Shown piece by piece: positions 23,548 to 32,390 of a stretch of DNA of 64,000 bases. A model generated the notes under the pieces. It was not told where the DNA came from. It was given only the letters and a program-made list of their open reading frames with translations, and made no database searches. The stretch comes from Streptococcus sp. sy004. Lineage in GTDB: Bacteria; Bacillota; Bacilli; Lactobacillales; Streptococcaceae. Each line of letters starts with the position of its first letter. The stretch's first letter is position 1. The position numbers and the translations under genes were made by a program. The stretch lies in contig NZ_VOHP01000001.1 in the NCBI RefSeq assembly GCF_007859205.1, positions 186,001 to 250,000 on the forward strand. Direction: 5' to 3'.

Positions 23548-26500
23548 ATGTTTGTGCAGTTGGATACAAAGACCGTCTATAGTTTTATGGACAGTCTGAT
23601 TGACCTAAAAGGTTATTTGACAAGAGCAAAAGAGCTAGGTTATCAGCAAGTGGGTATCATGGATAAGAGCAATCTTTATGGGGCTTATCCATTTATGCAA
23701 GAAGCTAAGAAGCTGGGGCTAAGTCCTATTATTGGCATGGAGGCAGACGTGACGATAGAAGGCAGGCAGTGTGCAGTCTATCTATTGGCTCGAAATACCC
23801 GTGGCTACCATCGTTTGCTAAAATTGGCTACTCAGGTCATGACCAGTGGTTTGACTCAGGAAGACTTGGTCACTGATTTAAAAGGGTTAACGCTTATCAT
23901 TCCTTATTTTGAAGGGATTGAGCAGTTGGAGCTGCCTTTTGATTATATGATTGGAGTCTTCTTGGATAGTCCACAACTCGTTTATCCTAAGCCTATTATT
24001 CCCTTACAGACAGTTCGCTATTATCAAGAATCAGAAATGGAAGTATTACAGGTTCTGCATGCCATTCGTGATAATAGCAGTCTAGCACAGGCTGGTTCTG
24101 TACAAGCTGGGCAGGTCTTGCTATCGGCACAGGAGTTGACTGAGCATTTTCAGGAGCGTTTTCCAGAAAGCCTAGTCAATTTGAAAGGATTGGTGACAGG
24201 GATAAGTTATCAGTTGAACGACCACCTAAAATTGCCTCGTTTTAATCAGCAAGTGCCAGCTCATCAAGAGTTGCGTCAAGAAGCTGAGTTGGGCTTAAAA
24301 GCCAAACAATTATGGCAACCAGTTTACCAAGAGCGTCTGGATAAGGAATTGTCGGTCATTCATAAAATGGGCTTTGATGACTATTTTTTGATTGTTTGGG
24401 ATCTCTTGCGATTTGGACGCCGTCAAAAGTACTACATGGGAATGGGCCGTGGTTCAGCTGCGGGTAGTTTAGTTGCCTACGCCTTAGATATTACAGGTAT
24501 TGATCCTGTGAAAAATCAACTGCTGTTTGAACGTTTTCTGAATGAAGAACGATACAGCATGCCAGATATTGACATCGATATTCCAGATATTCATCGTAAT
24601 GCGTTCTTACATTATGTCAAAGAACGTTATGGTCAAGAGCATGTGGCTCAGATTGTGACCTTTTCAACCTTTGGGGCTAAACAGGCTTTGCGAGATGTCT
24701 TTAAGCGGTTTGGGGCGAGTGAGTATGATTTGACTGTCCTGAGTAAGAAAATTCGTTTCAAGGATACCTTATCTCTAGTCTATCAAAATAATCTATCGTT
24801 TCGCCAGTTGATTTTGGAGAAAAAAGAGTATCAAAAGGCATTTGCGATTGCTAAACGCATTGAAGGACAGCCACGTCAGACCTCGATTCACGCAGCAGGG
24901 ATTGTGATGAGTGATGATGAATTGACCAATCATATTCCCCTAAAGTCTGGTGACGAAATGATGATCACGCAATTTGATGCCAATAGTGTGGAGGCCAATG
25001 GCCTGTTGAAGATGGACTTTTTAGGTTTGCGTAATTTAACTTTTGCTCAAAAAATGGCAGAAGAAGTAAAAAGACGCTATGGTCAGGAAATAAAGATTGC
25101 TTCTATTGATTTAGAAGATTCTAAAACATTGCAATTGTTTGCTCAAGGTCAAACCAAGGGGATTTTTCAGTTTGAAAAATCAGGAGCTATCAATCTGCTG
25201 AAACAAGTGAAGCCACATTGTTTTGAAGAAATTGTAGCGACAACTAGTCTAAACCGTCCAGGAGCAAGTGACTACATTAGCAATTTTGTCAAACGTAAGT
25301 TTGGTCAAGAACGGGTTGAAACCTTATCACCAGAGATTGATCCAATCCTACAATCGACCTATGGGATTATGCTTTATCAGGAGCAGGTCATGCAGATTGC
25401 TCAGGTCTATGCAGGCTTTAGTCTTGGCAAAGCCGATCTGCTTAGACGAGCCATGTCCAAAAAAAATCAACGAGAAATGGCAGCCATGGCTAGTGAGTTT
25501 TTGACTGGAGCCATTACAAAAGGTCATGATCAACAGACTGCCCAAGCTATTTTTGAACGCATGGCTAAGTTTGCTGGTTATGGCTTTAATCGTAGTCACG
25601 CTTATGCTTACTCGGCCTTAGCTTTTCAGTTAGCTTATTTTAAGGCACATTATCCAGATGCTTTTTACCACATTATGTTGAATTACTCAAATAGTGATTA
25701 TATCAGGGACGCCTTACAACAAGGTTTTTCACTAGCTCCTATTTCAATCAATGATATTAGTGAGTATGATACAGTTACAGATGGTCGCATTTATTTAGGT
25801 TTGAAACGGATTAAGGGGCTTGGACAAGATTTAAGTCAGTGGCTGTATGCTAATCGTCCTTTTACTAGTGTTGAAGATTTTCTGATGCGTTTGCCAGAGT
25901 CGTATCATAAGATTGATTTGTTAGAAACCATCACTAAGGCAGGACTATTTGATGACTTAGAACCCAACCGTCAAAAAATTTTACAAAATTTGCCATCTCT
26001 CTTAAATTTTGTGACTCAATTAGGAAGTTTATTTGCCCAGTCATCTTATCACTGGACTGAGGCTAATGACTTTTCAAGCCAAGAAAAGTACGAGATGGAA
26101 CAAGAAATTTTGGGTGTAGGGGTAAGTCCCCATCCAGTTTTTCAAATTTTAAGAGAACAAGCGGGTCACTATATCCCTTTTGATGACTTGGTCAATGAAA
26201 CCACAGTAACGGTTCTAGGTCAGATAGAGAGTATCCGAGAGATTCGCACCAAGACGACAGGTCAGTTGATGGCGTTTGTTGGTTTAACTGATGGCGTGAA
26301 AAGGTTGGATGTGACTATTTTCCCAAATGATTATCAACGTTTAGCTCAACAATTAGAAAAAGGAAAGATAGTTTATATCAAAGGAAAGGTGCAAGAACGA
26401 CAGGAACGTTTGCAGTTGATTGCTCAATTAGTGAGTCCTGTCATTACAGAAAAATTCTGGATTCAATTAGCTAATCATGATCATGACCGCGAAATATCAG

Positions 26501-26652
26501 CTATTTTAGCTCAATATCCTGGTGATTTTCCTGTTATTTTAAGATACGAGGAGGAGAAAGAAACCTTACGAAGTCGAAATTACCGTGTCTCCAAGTCAAA
26601 AGAAATGGAAGAAAAATTAAAAACTTATGTGATGAAAACGATTTTTCACTAA
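23548..26652 (+). CDS. dnaE: DNA polymerase III alpha subunit DnaE
   Basis: A 1034-residue error-prone type replicase alpha, normally used with PolC in Gram-positive bacteria to extend primers on the lagging strand. The PHP domain (about 1-200) opens MFVQLDTKTVYSFMDSLIDL. The polymerase core has GRGSAAGSLVAYALDITGID and the catalytic acidic motif PDIDIDIPD. The fingers and helix-hairpin-helix regions follow (for example GYGFNRSHAYAYS), and an OB fold lies near 890-970 (TVLGQIESIREI). Some PHP metal residues appear altered, common for Gram-positive DnaE. Length is normal. pfkA follows. Confidence 0.96.
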   Translation: MFVQLDTKTVYSFMDSLIDLKGYLTRAKELGYQQVGIMDKSNLYGAYPFMQEAKKLGLSPIIGMEADVTIEGRQCAVYLLARNTRGYHRLLKLATQVMTSGLTQEDLVTDLKGLTLIIPYFEGIEQLELPFDYMIGVFLDSPQLVYPKPIIPLQTVRYYQESEMEVLQVLHAIRDNSSLAQAGSVQAGQVLLSAQELTEHFQERFPESLVNLKGLVTGISYQLNDHLKLPRFNQQVPAHQELRQEAELGLKAKQLWQPVYQERLDKELSVIHKMGFDDYFLIVWDLLRFGRRQKYYMGMGRGSAAGSLVAYALDITGIDPVKNQLLFERFLNEERYSMPDIDIDIPDIHRNAFLHYVKERYGQEHVAQIVTFSTFGAKQALRDVFKRFGASEYDLTVLSKKIRFKDTLSLVYQNNLSFRQLILEKKEYQKAFAIAKRIEGQPRQTSIHAAGIVMSDDELTNHIPLKSGDEMMITQFDANSVEANGLLKMDFLGLRNLTFAQKMAEEVKRRYGQEIKIASIDLEDSKTLQLFAQGQTKGIFQFEKSGAINLLKQVKPHCFEEIVATTSLNRPGASDYISNFVKRKFGQERVETLSPEIDPILQSTYGIMLYQEQVMQIAQVYAGFSLGKADLLRRAMSKKNQREMAAMASEFLTGAITKGHDQQTAQAIFERMAKFAGYGFNRSHAYAYSALAFQLAYFKAHYPDAFYHIMLNYSNSDYIRDALQQGFSLAPISINDISEYDTVTDGRIYLGLKRIKGLGQDLSQWLYANRPFTSVEDFLMRLPESYHKIDLLETITKAGLFDDLEPNRQKILQNLPSLLNFVTQLGSLFAQSSYHWTEANDFSSQEKYEMEQEILGVGVSPHPVFQILREQAGHYIPFDDLVNETTVTVLGQIESIREIRTKTTGQLMAFVGLTDGVKRLDVTIFPNDYQRLAQQLEKGKIVYIKGKVQERQERLQLIAQLVSPVITEKFWIQLANHDHDREISAILAQYPGDFPVILRYEEEKETLRSRNYRVSKSKEMEEKLKTYVMKTIFH

Positions 26653-26722
26653 AAAGTGAAGAATTTTACTTGTGAATGTGCTATAATGATGTAGTTAAAA
26701 AGAAAAAGGAGTACAAAGATAA

Positions 26723-27736
<1,014 letters not shown>

Positions 27737-27769
27737 GCGATAAAAATATCAAATAGGAGTAAAGAATAA

Positions 27770-29272
27770 ATGAATAAGCGTGTAAAAATTGTTGCAACCC
27801 TTGGTCCAGCGGTGGAATTCCGTGGTGGTAAAAGATTCGGTGAAGATGGTTACTGGGGTGAGAGTCTTGATGTTGAAGCGTCAGCTCAACGTATCGCTCA
27901 GTTGATTAAAGAAGGTGCCAATGTATTCCGTTTTAACTTTTCACATGGTGACCACGAAGAGCAAGGTCAACGTATGGCAGTCGTTCGTCGTGCCGAAGAA
28001 ATTGCTAACCAAAAAGTTGGTTTCTTGTTAGATACTAAAGGTCCAGAAATCCGTACGGAATTATTTGAAGGTGACGCAAAAGAGTACGACTACACAACTG
28101 GTGAAAAAATCCGTGTTGCGACAAAACAAGGTATTAAATCAACTCGTGATGTGATTGCCCTCAACGTTGCTGGTGGTTTGGATATTTTTGATGATGTGGC
28201 TGTTGGTCAACAAATCCTTGTTGATGATGGTAAATTGGGCCTTCGTGTTATCGCTAAAGATAATGCCACTCGTGAATTTGAAGTAGAAGTTGAAAACGAT
28301 AGTGTTATCGCTAAACAAAAAGGTGTAAACATTCCAAATACCTCAATTCCATTCCCAGCTCTTGCTGAGCGTGACAATGCTGATATTCGTTTTGGTCTTG
28401 AACAAGGTTTGAACTTTATTGCCATTTCATTTGTTCGTACAGCTAAAGACGTAGAAGAAGTCCGTGCTATCTGTGAAGAAACTGGTAACGGTCATGTTAA
28501 ATTGTTTGCTAAGATTGAGAACCAACAAGGTATTGATAACCTTGATGAAATCATCGAAGCAGCAGATGGTATCATGATTGCTCGTGGAGATATGGGTATC
28601 GAAGTACCATTTGAAATGGTTCCAGTTTATCAAAAAGTCATTATCAAGAAAGTTAACGCTGCTGGTAAAGCTGTTATCACTGCAACAAACATGCTTGAAA
28701 CAATGACTGAAAAACCTCGTGCTACTCGCTCTGAAGTATCAGATGTTTTCAATGCGGTTATTGATGGTACCGATGCAACAATGTTGTCAGGTGAGTCTGC
28801 AAATGGTAAATACCCAGTAGAATCAGTGCGTACAATGGCAACTGTTGCTAAAAATGGTCAAGCTCTACTTAGCGAATACGGTCGTCTTGATCCATCAAGC
28901 TACGATCGTAGCAATCAAACAGAAGTTATTGCCTCTGCTGTTAAAGATGCAACTAACTCAATGAATATCAAGTTGGTTGTGACCATTACAGAATCAGGTA
29001 ATACGGCTCGTGCGATTTCTAAATACCGTCCAGATGCAGATATCTTGGCAGTGACTTTTGATGAAAAAACTCAAAAATCATTGATGATTAACTGGGGTGT
29101 CATTCCAGTTGTGACAGCTAAACCTGCATCAACTGATGATATGTTTGACTTGGCTGAGAAAATGGCACTTGAATCAGGTTTGGTTGAAACTGGTGATAAT
29201 ATCGTTATTGTTGCTGGTGTACCAGTTGGTTCTGGTGGTACGAACACAATGCGTATTCGCACAGTGAAATAA
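27770..29272 (+). CDS. pyk: Pyruvate kinase
   Basis: A 500-residue enzyme converting phosphoenolpyruvate and ADP to pyruvate and ATP. It begins MNKRVKIVATLGPAVEF and has the substrate motif FRFNFSHGDHEEQ. The catalytic Lys/Glu region is KLFAKIENQQGIDN, and the GRGDMG-type loop appears as ARGDMGIEVP. The TATNMLETM and PRATRSEVSDV segments are conserved. The C-terminal allosteric domain is complete. It follows pfkA and is closed by a terminator. Confidence 0.97.
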   Translation: MNKRVKIVATLGPAVEFRGGKRFGEDGYWGESLDVEASAQRIAQLIKEGANVFRFNFSHGDHEEQGQRMAVVRRAEEIANQKVGFLLDTKGPEIRTELFEGDAKEYDYTTGEKIRVATKQGIKSTRDVIALNVAGGLDIFDDVAVGQQILVDDGKLGLRVIAKDNATREFEVEVENDSVIAKQKGVNIPNTSIPFPALAERDNADIRFGLEQGLNFIAISFVRTAKDVEEVRAICEETGNGHVKLFAKIENQQGIDNLDEIIEAADGIMIARGDMGIEVPFEMVPVYQKVIIKKVNAAGKAVITATNMLETMTEKPRATRSEVSDVFNAVIDGTDATMLSGESANGKYPVESVRTMATVAKNGQALLSEYGRLDPSSYDRSNQTEVIASAVKDATNSMNIKLVVTITESGNTARAISKYRPDADILAVTFDEKTQKSLMINWGVIPVVTAKPASTDDMFDLAEKMALESGLVETGDNIVIVAGVPVGSGGTNTMRIRTVK

Positions 29273-29283
29273 TAAAATGATCT

Positions 29284-29317
29284 AAAAGTTACCAAAGTTT
29301 ATTTTGGTAACTTTTTA
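29284..29317 (+). terminator. Terminator after pfkA-pyk
   Basis: AAAAGTTACCAAA pairs with TTTGGTAACTTTT and ends in T's. Confidence 0.85.
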
Positions 29318-29436
29318 TGATTGATAAAAGGGTATTGCTTTACAATTTGTTTATTCTATTTTCAAAAATAATAAGCTAGAATATGCCATTAAAACATGAT
29401 ATAATGGTTAAATGGAAAAAGAATAAGGGGGCTAGG

Positions 29437-29991
29437 ATGCTTAAACGAGATTTTATCAGAAATATATTTGGTTTACTCTTAATAGCTGGTGTTTTTCTTG
29501 GATTACGAACGTTTGTCTTTTCAACTGCCAAGATTACAGAAGCGGAGAGCAATACTTATTTAAGAACAGGTGATTTGGTACTTATCAATAAAAAGAAACA
29601 AGCAAAGTTGCGTGATTTTGTGCAATATGATGTTGAAGGTAAGACTTATATTGGTCGTCTTATTGCAGAAGCAGGCGATTCTGTTGTTTATATGGATGAT
29701 ATTTTCTATCGTAATAATCAAGCAGAGAACGAACCTTATTTAACCAGTTTAAGAAATCAATATGTAACCAGTGACATGTCGCCTAGCTTTACCGAGGACT
29801 TTGATTTGACGACACTGACTGGACAATCTCTAACAAATATTCCTGAAGGTTATTATCTCATTCTTAATGATAATCGTAAGAATCAAGCAGATAGTCGTCA
29901 ATTTGGTTTGATCAAAAAAAGTCAGATAAAGGGCGTGGTTGAATTTAGGCTCTGGCCCATGGATGATTTTGGCTTTATTCGGACAGAATAG
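29437..29991 (+). CDS. Signal peptidase I-like protein, catalytic dyad lost
   Basis: A 185-residue S26-family protein with one N-terminal membrane anchor (about 8-29). The fold is recognisable from RTGDLVLINKKKQ (box B), YIGRLIAEAGDSV (box D) and DNRKNQADSR (box E). In active enzymes box B reads EGxSMxPTL; here it is ITEAESNTYL, so gapless alignment puts E37 at the Ser position with S38 one step off. The box D lysine (KR[IV]IGLPGD) is replaced by glycine (G73 in YIGRLI). The pattern resembles SipA-type pilus chaperones that lack the dyad. Start ATG 29437 follows AAGGGGG. The gene normally lies between pyk and glmS in streptococci. It may be a structural or accessory factor, not a protease. 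Confidence 0.85.
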   Translation: MLKRDFIRNIFGLLLIAGVFLGLRTFVFSTAKITEAESNTYLRTGDLVLINKKKQAKLRDFVQYDVEGKTYIGRLIAEAGDSVVYMDDIFYRNNQAENEPYLTSLRNQYVTSDMSPSFTEDFDLTTLTGQSLTNIPEGYYLILNDNRKNQADSRQFGLIKKSQIKGVVEFRLWPMDDFGFIRTE

Positions 29992-30020
29992 AAGATCAAC
30001 GCTGAGTTGGTCTTTTTCTT
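29992..30020 (+). terminator. Terminator after signal peptidase-like gene
   Basis: AAGATCAAC pairs with GTTGGTCTT (one G-U) around a five-base loop, with a T-rich tail. It precedes the glmS operator region. Confidence 0.7.
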
Positions 30021-30021
30021 T

Positions 30022-30038
30022 AAATGACTAGACCAATT
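30022..30038 (+). promoter_or_regulatory. Upstream glmS operator copy (NagR/DasR-like)
   Basis: AAATGACTAGACCAATT, identical over 17 bases to the copy at 30110-30126. The CTAGACCA core matches half of the GntR/HutC-type TGGTCTAGACCA operator used by NagR and DasR regulators of amino-sugar genes. It lies 17 bases upstream of the -35 box. Confidence 0.7.
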
Positions 30039-30055
30039 GTACATACGTGAAATTC

Positions 30056-30084
30056 TTGACAAAGATTTTATAAAGTAATATACT
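30056..30084 (+). promoter_or_regulatory. glmS promoter
   Basis: TTGACA (30056-30061), 17-base spacer, TATACT (30079-30084), nearly consensus. It sits between the two operator copies. Confidence 0.85.
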
Positions 30085-30109
30085 GATAAGGGTTAGTTTA
30101 TGATTATAA

Positions 30110-30126
30110 AAATGACTAGACCAATT
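30110..30126 (+). promoter_or_regulatory. Downstream glmS operator copy (NagR/DasR-like)
   Basis: The second 17-base copy, about 20 bases past the expected transcription start. Binding of one regulator to both copies could loop the promoter. A shorter TGACTAGA at 30150-30157 repeats the core again. Confidence 0.7.
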
Positions 30127-30130
30127 TTAT

Positions 30131-30166
30131 AAAGGAGAAATAGTCCGAGTGACTAGATAGAATGAT
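30131..30166 (+). promoter_or_regulatory. Unusual glmS ribosome site with bridging hairpin
   Basis: The only good Shine-Dalgarno sequence (AAAGGAG, ending 30137) is 29 bases before the ATG. TAGTC (30141-30145) pairs with GACTA (30151-30155) over a five-base loop, which would shorten the effective distance to about 14. The start codon is fixed because the enzyme needs the Cys after Met. Confidence 0.55.
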
Positions 30167-31981
30167 ATGTGTGGAATTGTAGGAGTTGTTGGAAATTCTA
30201 ATGCAACTGATATTTTATTACAAGGTTTAGAAAAATTAGAGTATCGTGGCTATGACTCAGCTGGAATTTTTGTGACAGCAGGAGATAAGACTGCCTTGAT
30301 TAAGTCGGTTGGTCGCATCGCTGATTTACGTGATAAAGTTGGCAATCAAGAGCTGGGAGACCGTGGTATTGGTCATACACGTTGGGCAACTCATGGTAAA
30401 CCGCTAGAAGAAAATGCTCATCCTCATCAATCAGAAACAGGACGTTTGACCTTGGTTCATAATGGGGTGATTGAGAACTACGCTGAACTGAAAGAAGATT
30501 ATCTAGCAGGACATCATTTTAATGGTCAAACCGATACAGAAGTGGCTGTTCACTTGATTGGTAAGTTTGTCGAAGAAGATGGCCTAGATACCTTGTCAGC
30601 CTTTCGTCAAGCTCTTCAGTTGATTAAGGGGTCTTATGCCTTTGCTTTGATTGATAAGGAAGATGCGGATACTATTTATGTGGCTAAAAATAAATCACCA
30701 CTTTTAATTGGGGTTGGTCAGGGTTATAACATGGTCTGTTCAGATGCGATGGCCATGATTCGTGAAACCAATCAATACATGGAGATTCACGATCAGGAGT
30801 TGGTAGTATTGACTAAGGATAGTGTTTCTGTTCAAGACTACTCAGGTAATTCATTGGAGCGTGAGGCCTACACGGCAGAACTTGATTTGTCAGATATTGG
30901 TAAGGGAACTTATCCTCACTACATGTTAAAAGAAATTGATGAGCAACCAAGCGTGATGCGTAAGCTGATTTCGACTTACGCAGATGCAAATGGAAATATG
31001 GCAGTTGATCCAGCTATCGTTAAAGCTGTTCAAGAAGCTGACCGTCTGTATATTATTGCAGCAGGAACGTCTTACCATGCTGGTTTTGCTTCGAAACAAT
31101 TTTTGGAAGAATTGACTGACACACCAGTAGAGTTGGGAATTGCTTCTGAGTGGGGTTATGGTATGCCGCTTTTGAGTCAAAAACCCTTGTTTATCTTCTT
31201 AACCCAATCTGGCGAAACCGCTGATAGCCGTCAAGTCTTGGTTAAGGTGAATGAATTAGGCTTGCCAAGTTTAACAATTACTAATGTTCCAGGTTCAACC
31301 CTATCTCGTGAAGCTAGTCATACGATGTTGCTTCATGCAGGTCCTGAGATTTCAGTAGCTTCAACCAAAGCCTATACGGCACAAATTGCGACTATGGCTT
31401 TCTTGGCTAAGGCAGTTGGTCAAGCAAACAATAATACGAAAGCAGCAGCCTTTGATGTGGTTCATGAGTTGTCACTTGTGGCACAATCTATTGAAGCCAG
31501 TCTGTCTGATAAGGAAATGATTGCCAATAAGGTGGAAGAATTGCTCTCAACAGCTCGCAATGCCTTTTATATCGGTCGTGGTAATGATTATTATGTCGCT
31601 ATGGAGGCTGCCCTTAAACTGAAAGAAATTTCTTATATTCAATGTGAAGGATTTGCTGCGGGGGAATTGAAACATGGGACAATTTCACTGATTGAAGATG
31701 GAACGCCAGTGATTGCCTTGATGTCAAATAATTCAATCCTAGCACCACATGTTCGTGGTAATGTAGCAGAAGTTGCAGCTCGTGGTGCCCATGTGTTGAC
31801 CATTGTTGAAGAAGGTATTAACAAAGAAGATGATGATATTGTTGTGAGTAGCGTTCACCCTTATCTATCTAGCATTGCTATGGTTATTCCAACTCAGTTA
31901 GTGGCTTACTATGCGTCACTCCAACGTGGTTTGGATGTGGATAAACCACGCAACCTTGCGAAATCAGTTACAGTAGAATAA
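30167..31981 (+). CDS. glmS: Glutamine-fructose-6-phosphate aminotransferase
   Basis: A 604-residue enzyme making glucosamine 6-phosphate from fructose 6-phosphate and glutamine, the entry to cell wall amino sugars. C2 in MCGIVGVVG is the glutaminase nucleophile, which fixes the start. The N-terminal glutaminase domain (1-240) has [10 protein letters not shown] and the NGVIENY segment. Two SIS sugar-isomerase domains follow (about 285-420 and 455-590), with SGETADSRQ and the C-terminal [12 protein letters not shown]. There is no glmS ribozyme; paired operator-like repeats flank the promoter. The zinc-ribbon gene follows 13 bases later. Confidence 0.98.
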   Translation: MCGIVGVVGNSNATDILLQGLEKLEYRGYDSAGIFVTAGDKTALIKSVGRIADLRDKVGNQELGDRGIGHTRWATHGKPLEENAHPHQSETGRLTLVHNGVIENYAELKEDYLAGHHFNGQTDTEVAVHLIGKFVEEDGLDTLSAFRQALQLIKGSYAFALIDKEDADTIYVAKNKSPLLIGVGQGYNMVCSDAMAMIRETNQYMEIHDQELVVLTKDSVSVQDYSGNSLEREAYTAELDLSDIGKGTYPHYMLKEIDEQPSVMRKLISTYADANGNMAVDPAIVKAVQEADRLYIIAAGTSYHAGFASKQFLEELTDTPVELGIASEWGYGMPLLSQKPLFIFLTQSGETADSRQVLVKVNELGLPSLTITNVPGSTLSREASHTMLLHAGPEISVASTKAYTAQIATMAFLAKAVGQANNNTKAAAFDVVHELSLVAQSIEASLSDKEMIANKVEELLSTARNAFYIGRGNDYYVAMEAALKLKEISYIQCEGFAAGELKHGTISLIEDGTPVIALMSNNSILAPHVRGNVAEVAARGAHVLTIVEEGINKEDDDIVVSSVHPYLSSIAMVIPTQLVAYYASLQRGLDVDKPRNLAKSVTVE

Positions 31982-31994
31982 AAAGGAGAAAATC

Positions 31995-32324
31995 ATGCCG
32001 AATTGTCCAAAATGTCAATCAGAATATGTCTATGAAGATCGCGATCTTTACATCTGTCCAGAGTGTGCATATGAGTGGAATCCAAATGAAACGGTAGAAG
32101 ATAGTGATGAATTAGTTGTTCTTGATAGCAATGGTACGCGCCTAGCAGACGGCGATAGTGTAACAGTTATTAAGGATTTGAAAGTTAAAGGAGCTCCTAA
32201 GGATATTAAACAAGGAACTCGTGTTAAAAATATTCGATTGGTTGAGGGTGACCACAATATTGACTGTAAGGTTGATGGTTTTGGTGCCATGAAATTAAAA
32301 TCAGAATTTGTTAAAAAGTTATAA
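31995..32324 (+). CDS. PhnA/YjdM-family zinc ribbon protein
   Basis: A 109-residue protein. A zinc ribbon is formed by C4, C7, C21 and C24 (NCPKC and CPEC). The conserved C-terminal PhnA domain follows, with [20 protein letters not shown] and [20 protein letters not shown]. The family is called alkylphosphonate utilisation operon protein but is not required for phosphonate use, so function is open. AAAAGGAG precedes the ATG. It is cotranscribed with glmS and ends at a terminator. Confidence 0.88.
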   Translation: MPNCPKCQSEYVYEDRDLYICPECAYEWNPNETVEDSDELVVLDSNGTRLADGDSVTVIKDLKVKGAPKDIKQGTRVKNIRLVEGDHNIDCKVDGFGAMKLKSEFVKKL

Positions 32325-32329
32325 AAGTT

Positions 32330-32357
32330 AAAGAGAAGCAGGTGCTTCTCTTTCTTT
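32330..32357 (+). terminator. Terminator after PhnA-family gene
   Basis: AAAGAGAAGCA pairs with TGCTTCTCTTT over a two- to three-base loop and is followed by T's. Confidence 0.82.
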
Positions 32358-32390
32358 TTCCTGCTTGGTAAATTATGTTATAATAATAGC

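Noticed and set aside
29992-30166. glmS ribozyme riboswitch
   Set aside because: The leader is only about 80 bases from the promoter and has none of the ribozyme core; operator-like repeats are found instead.
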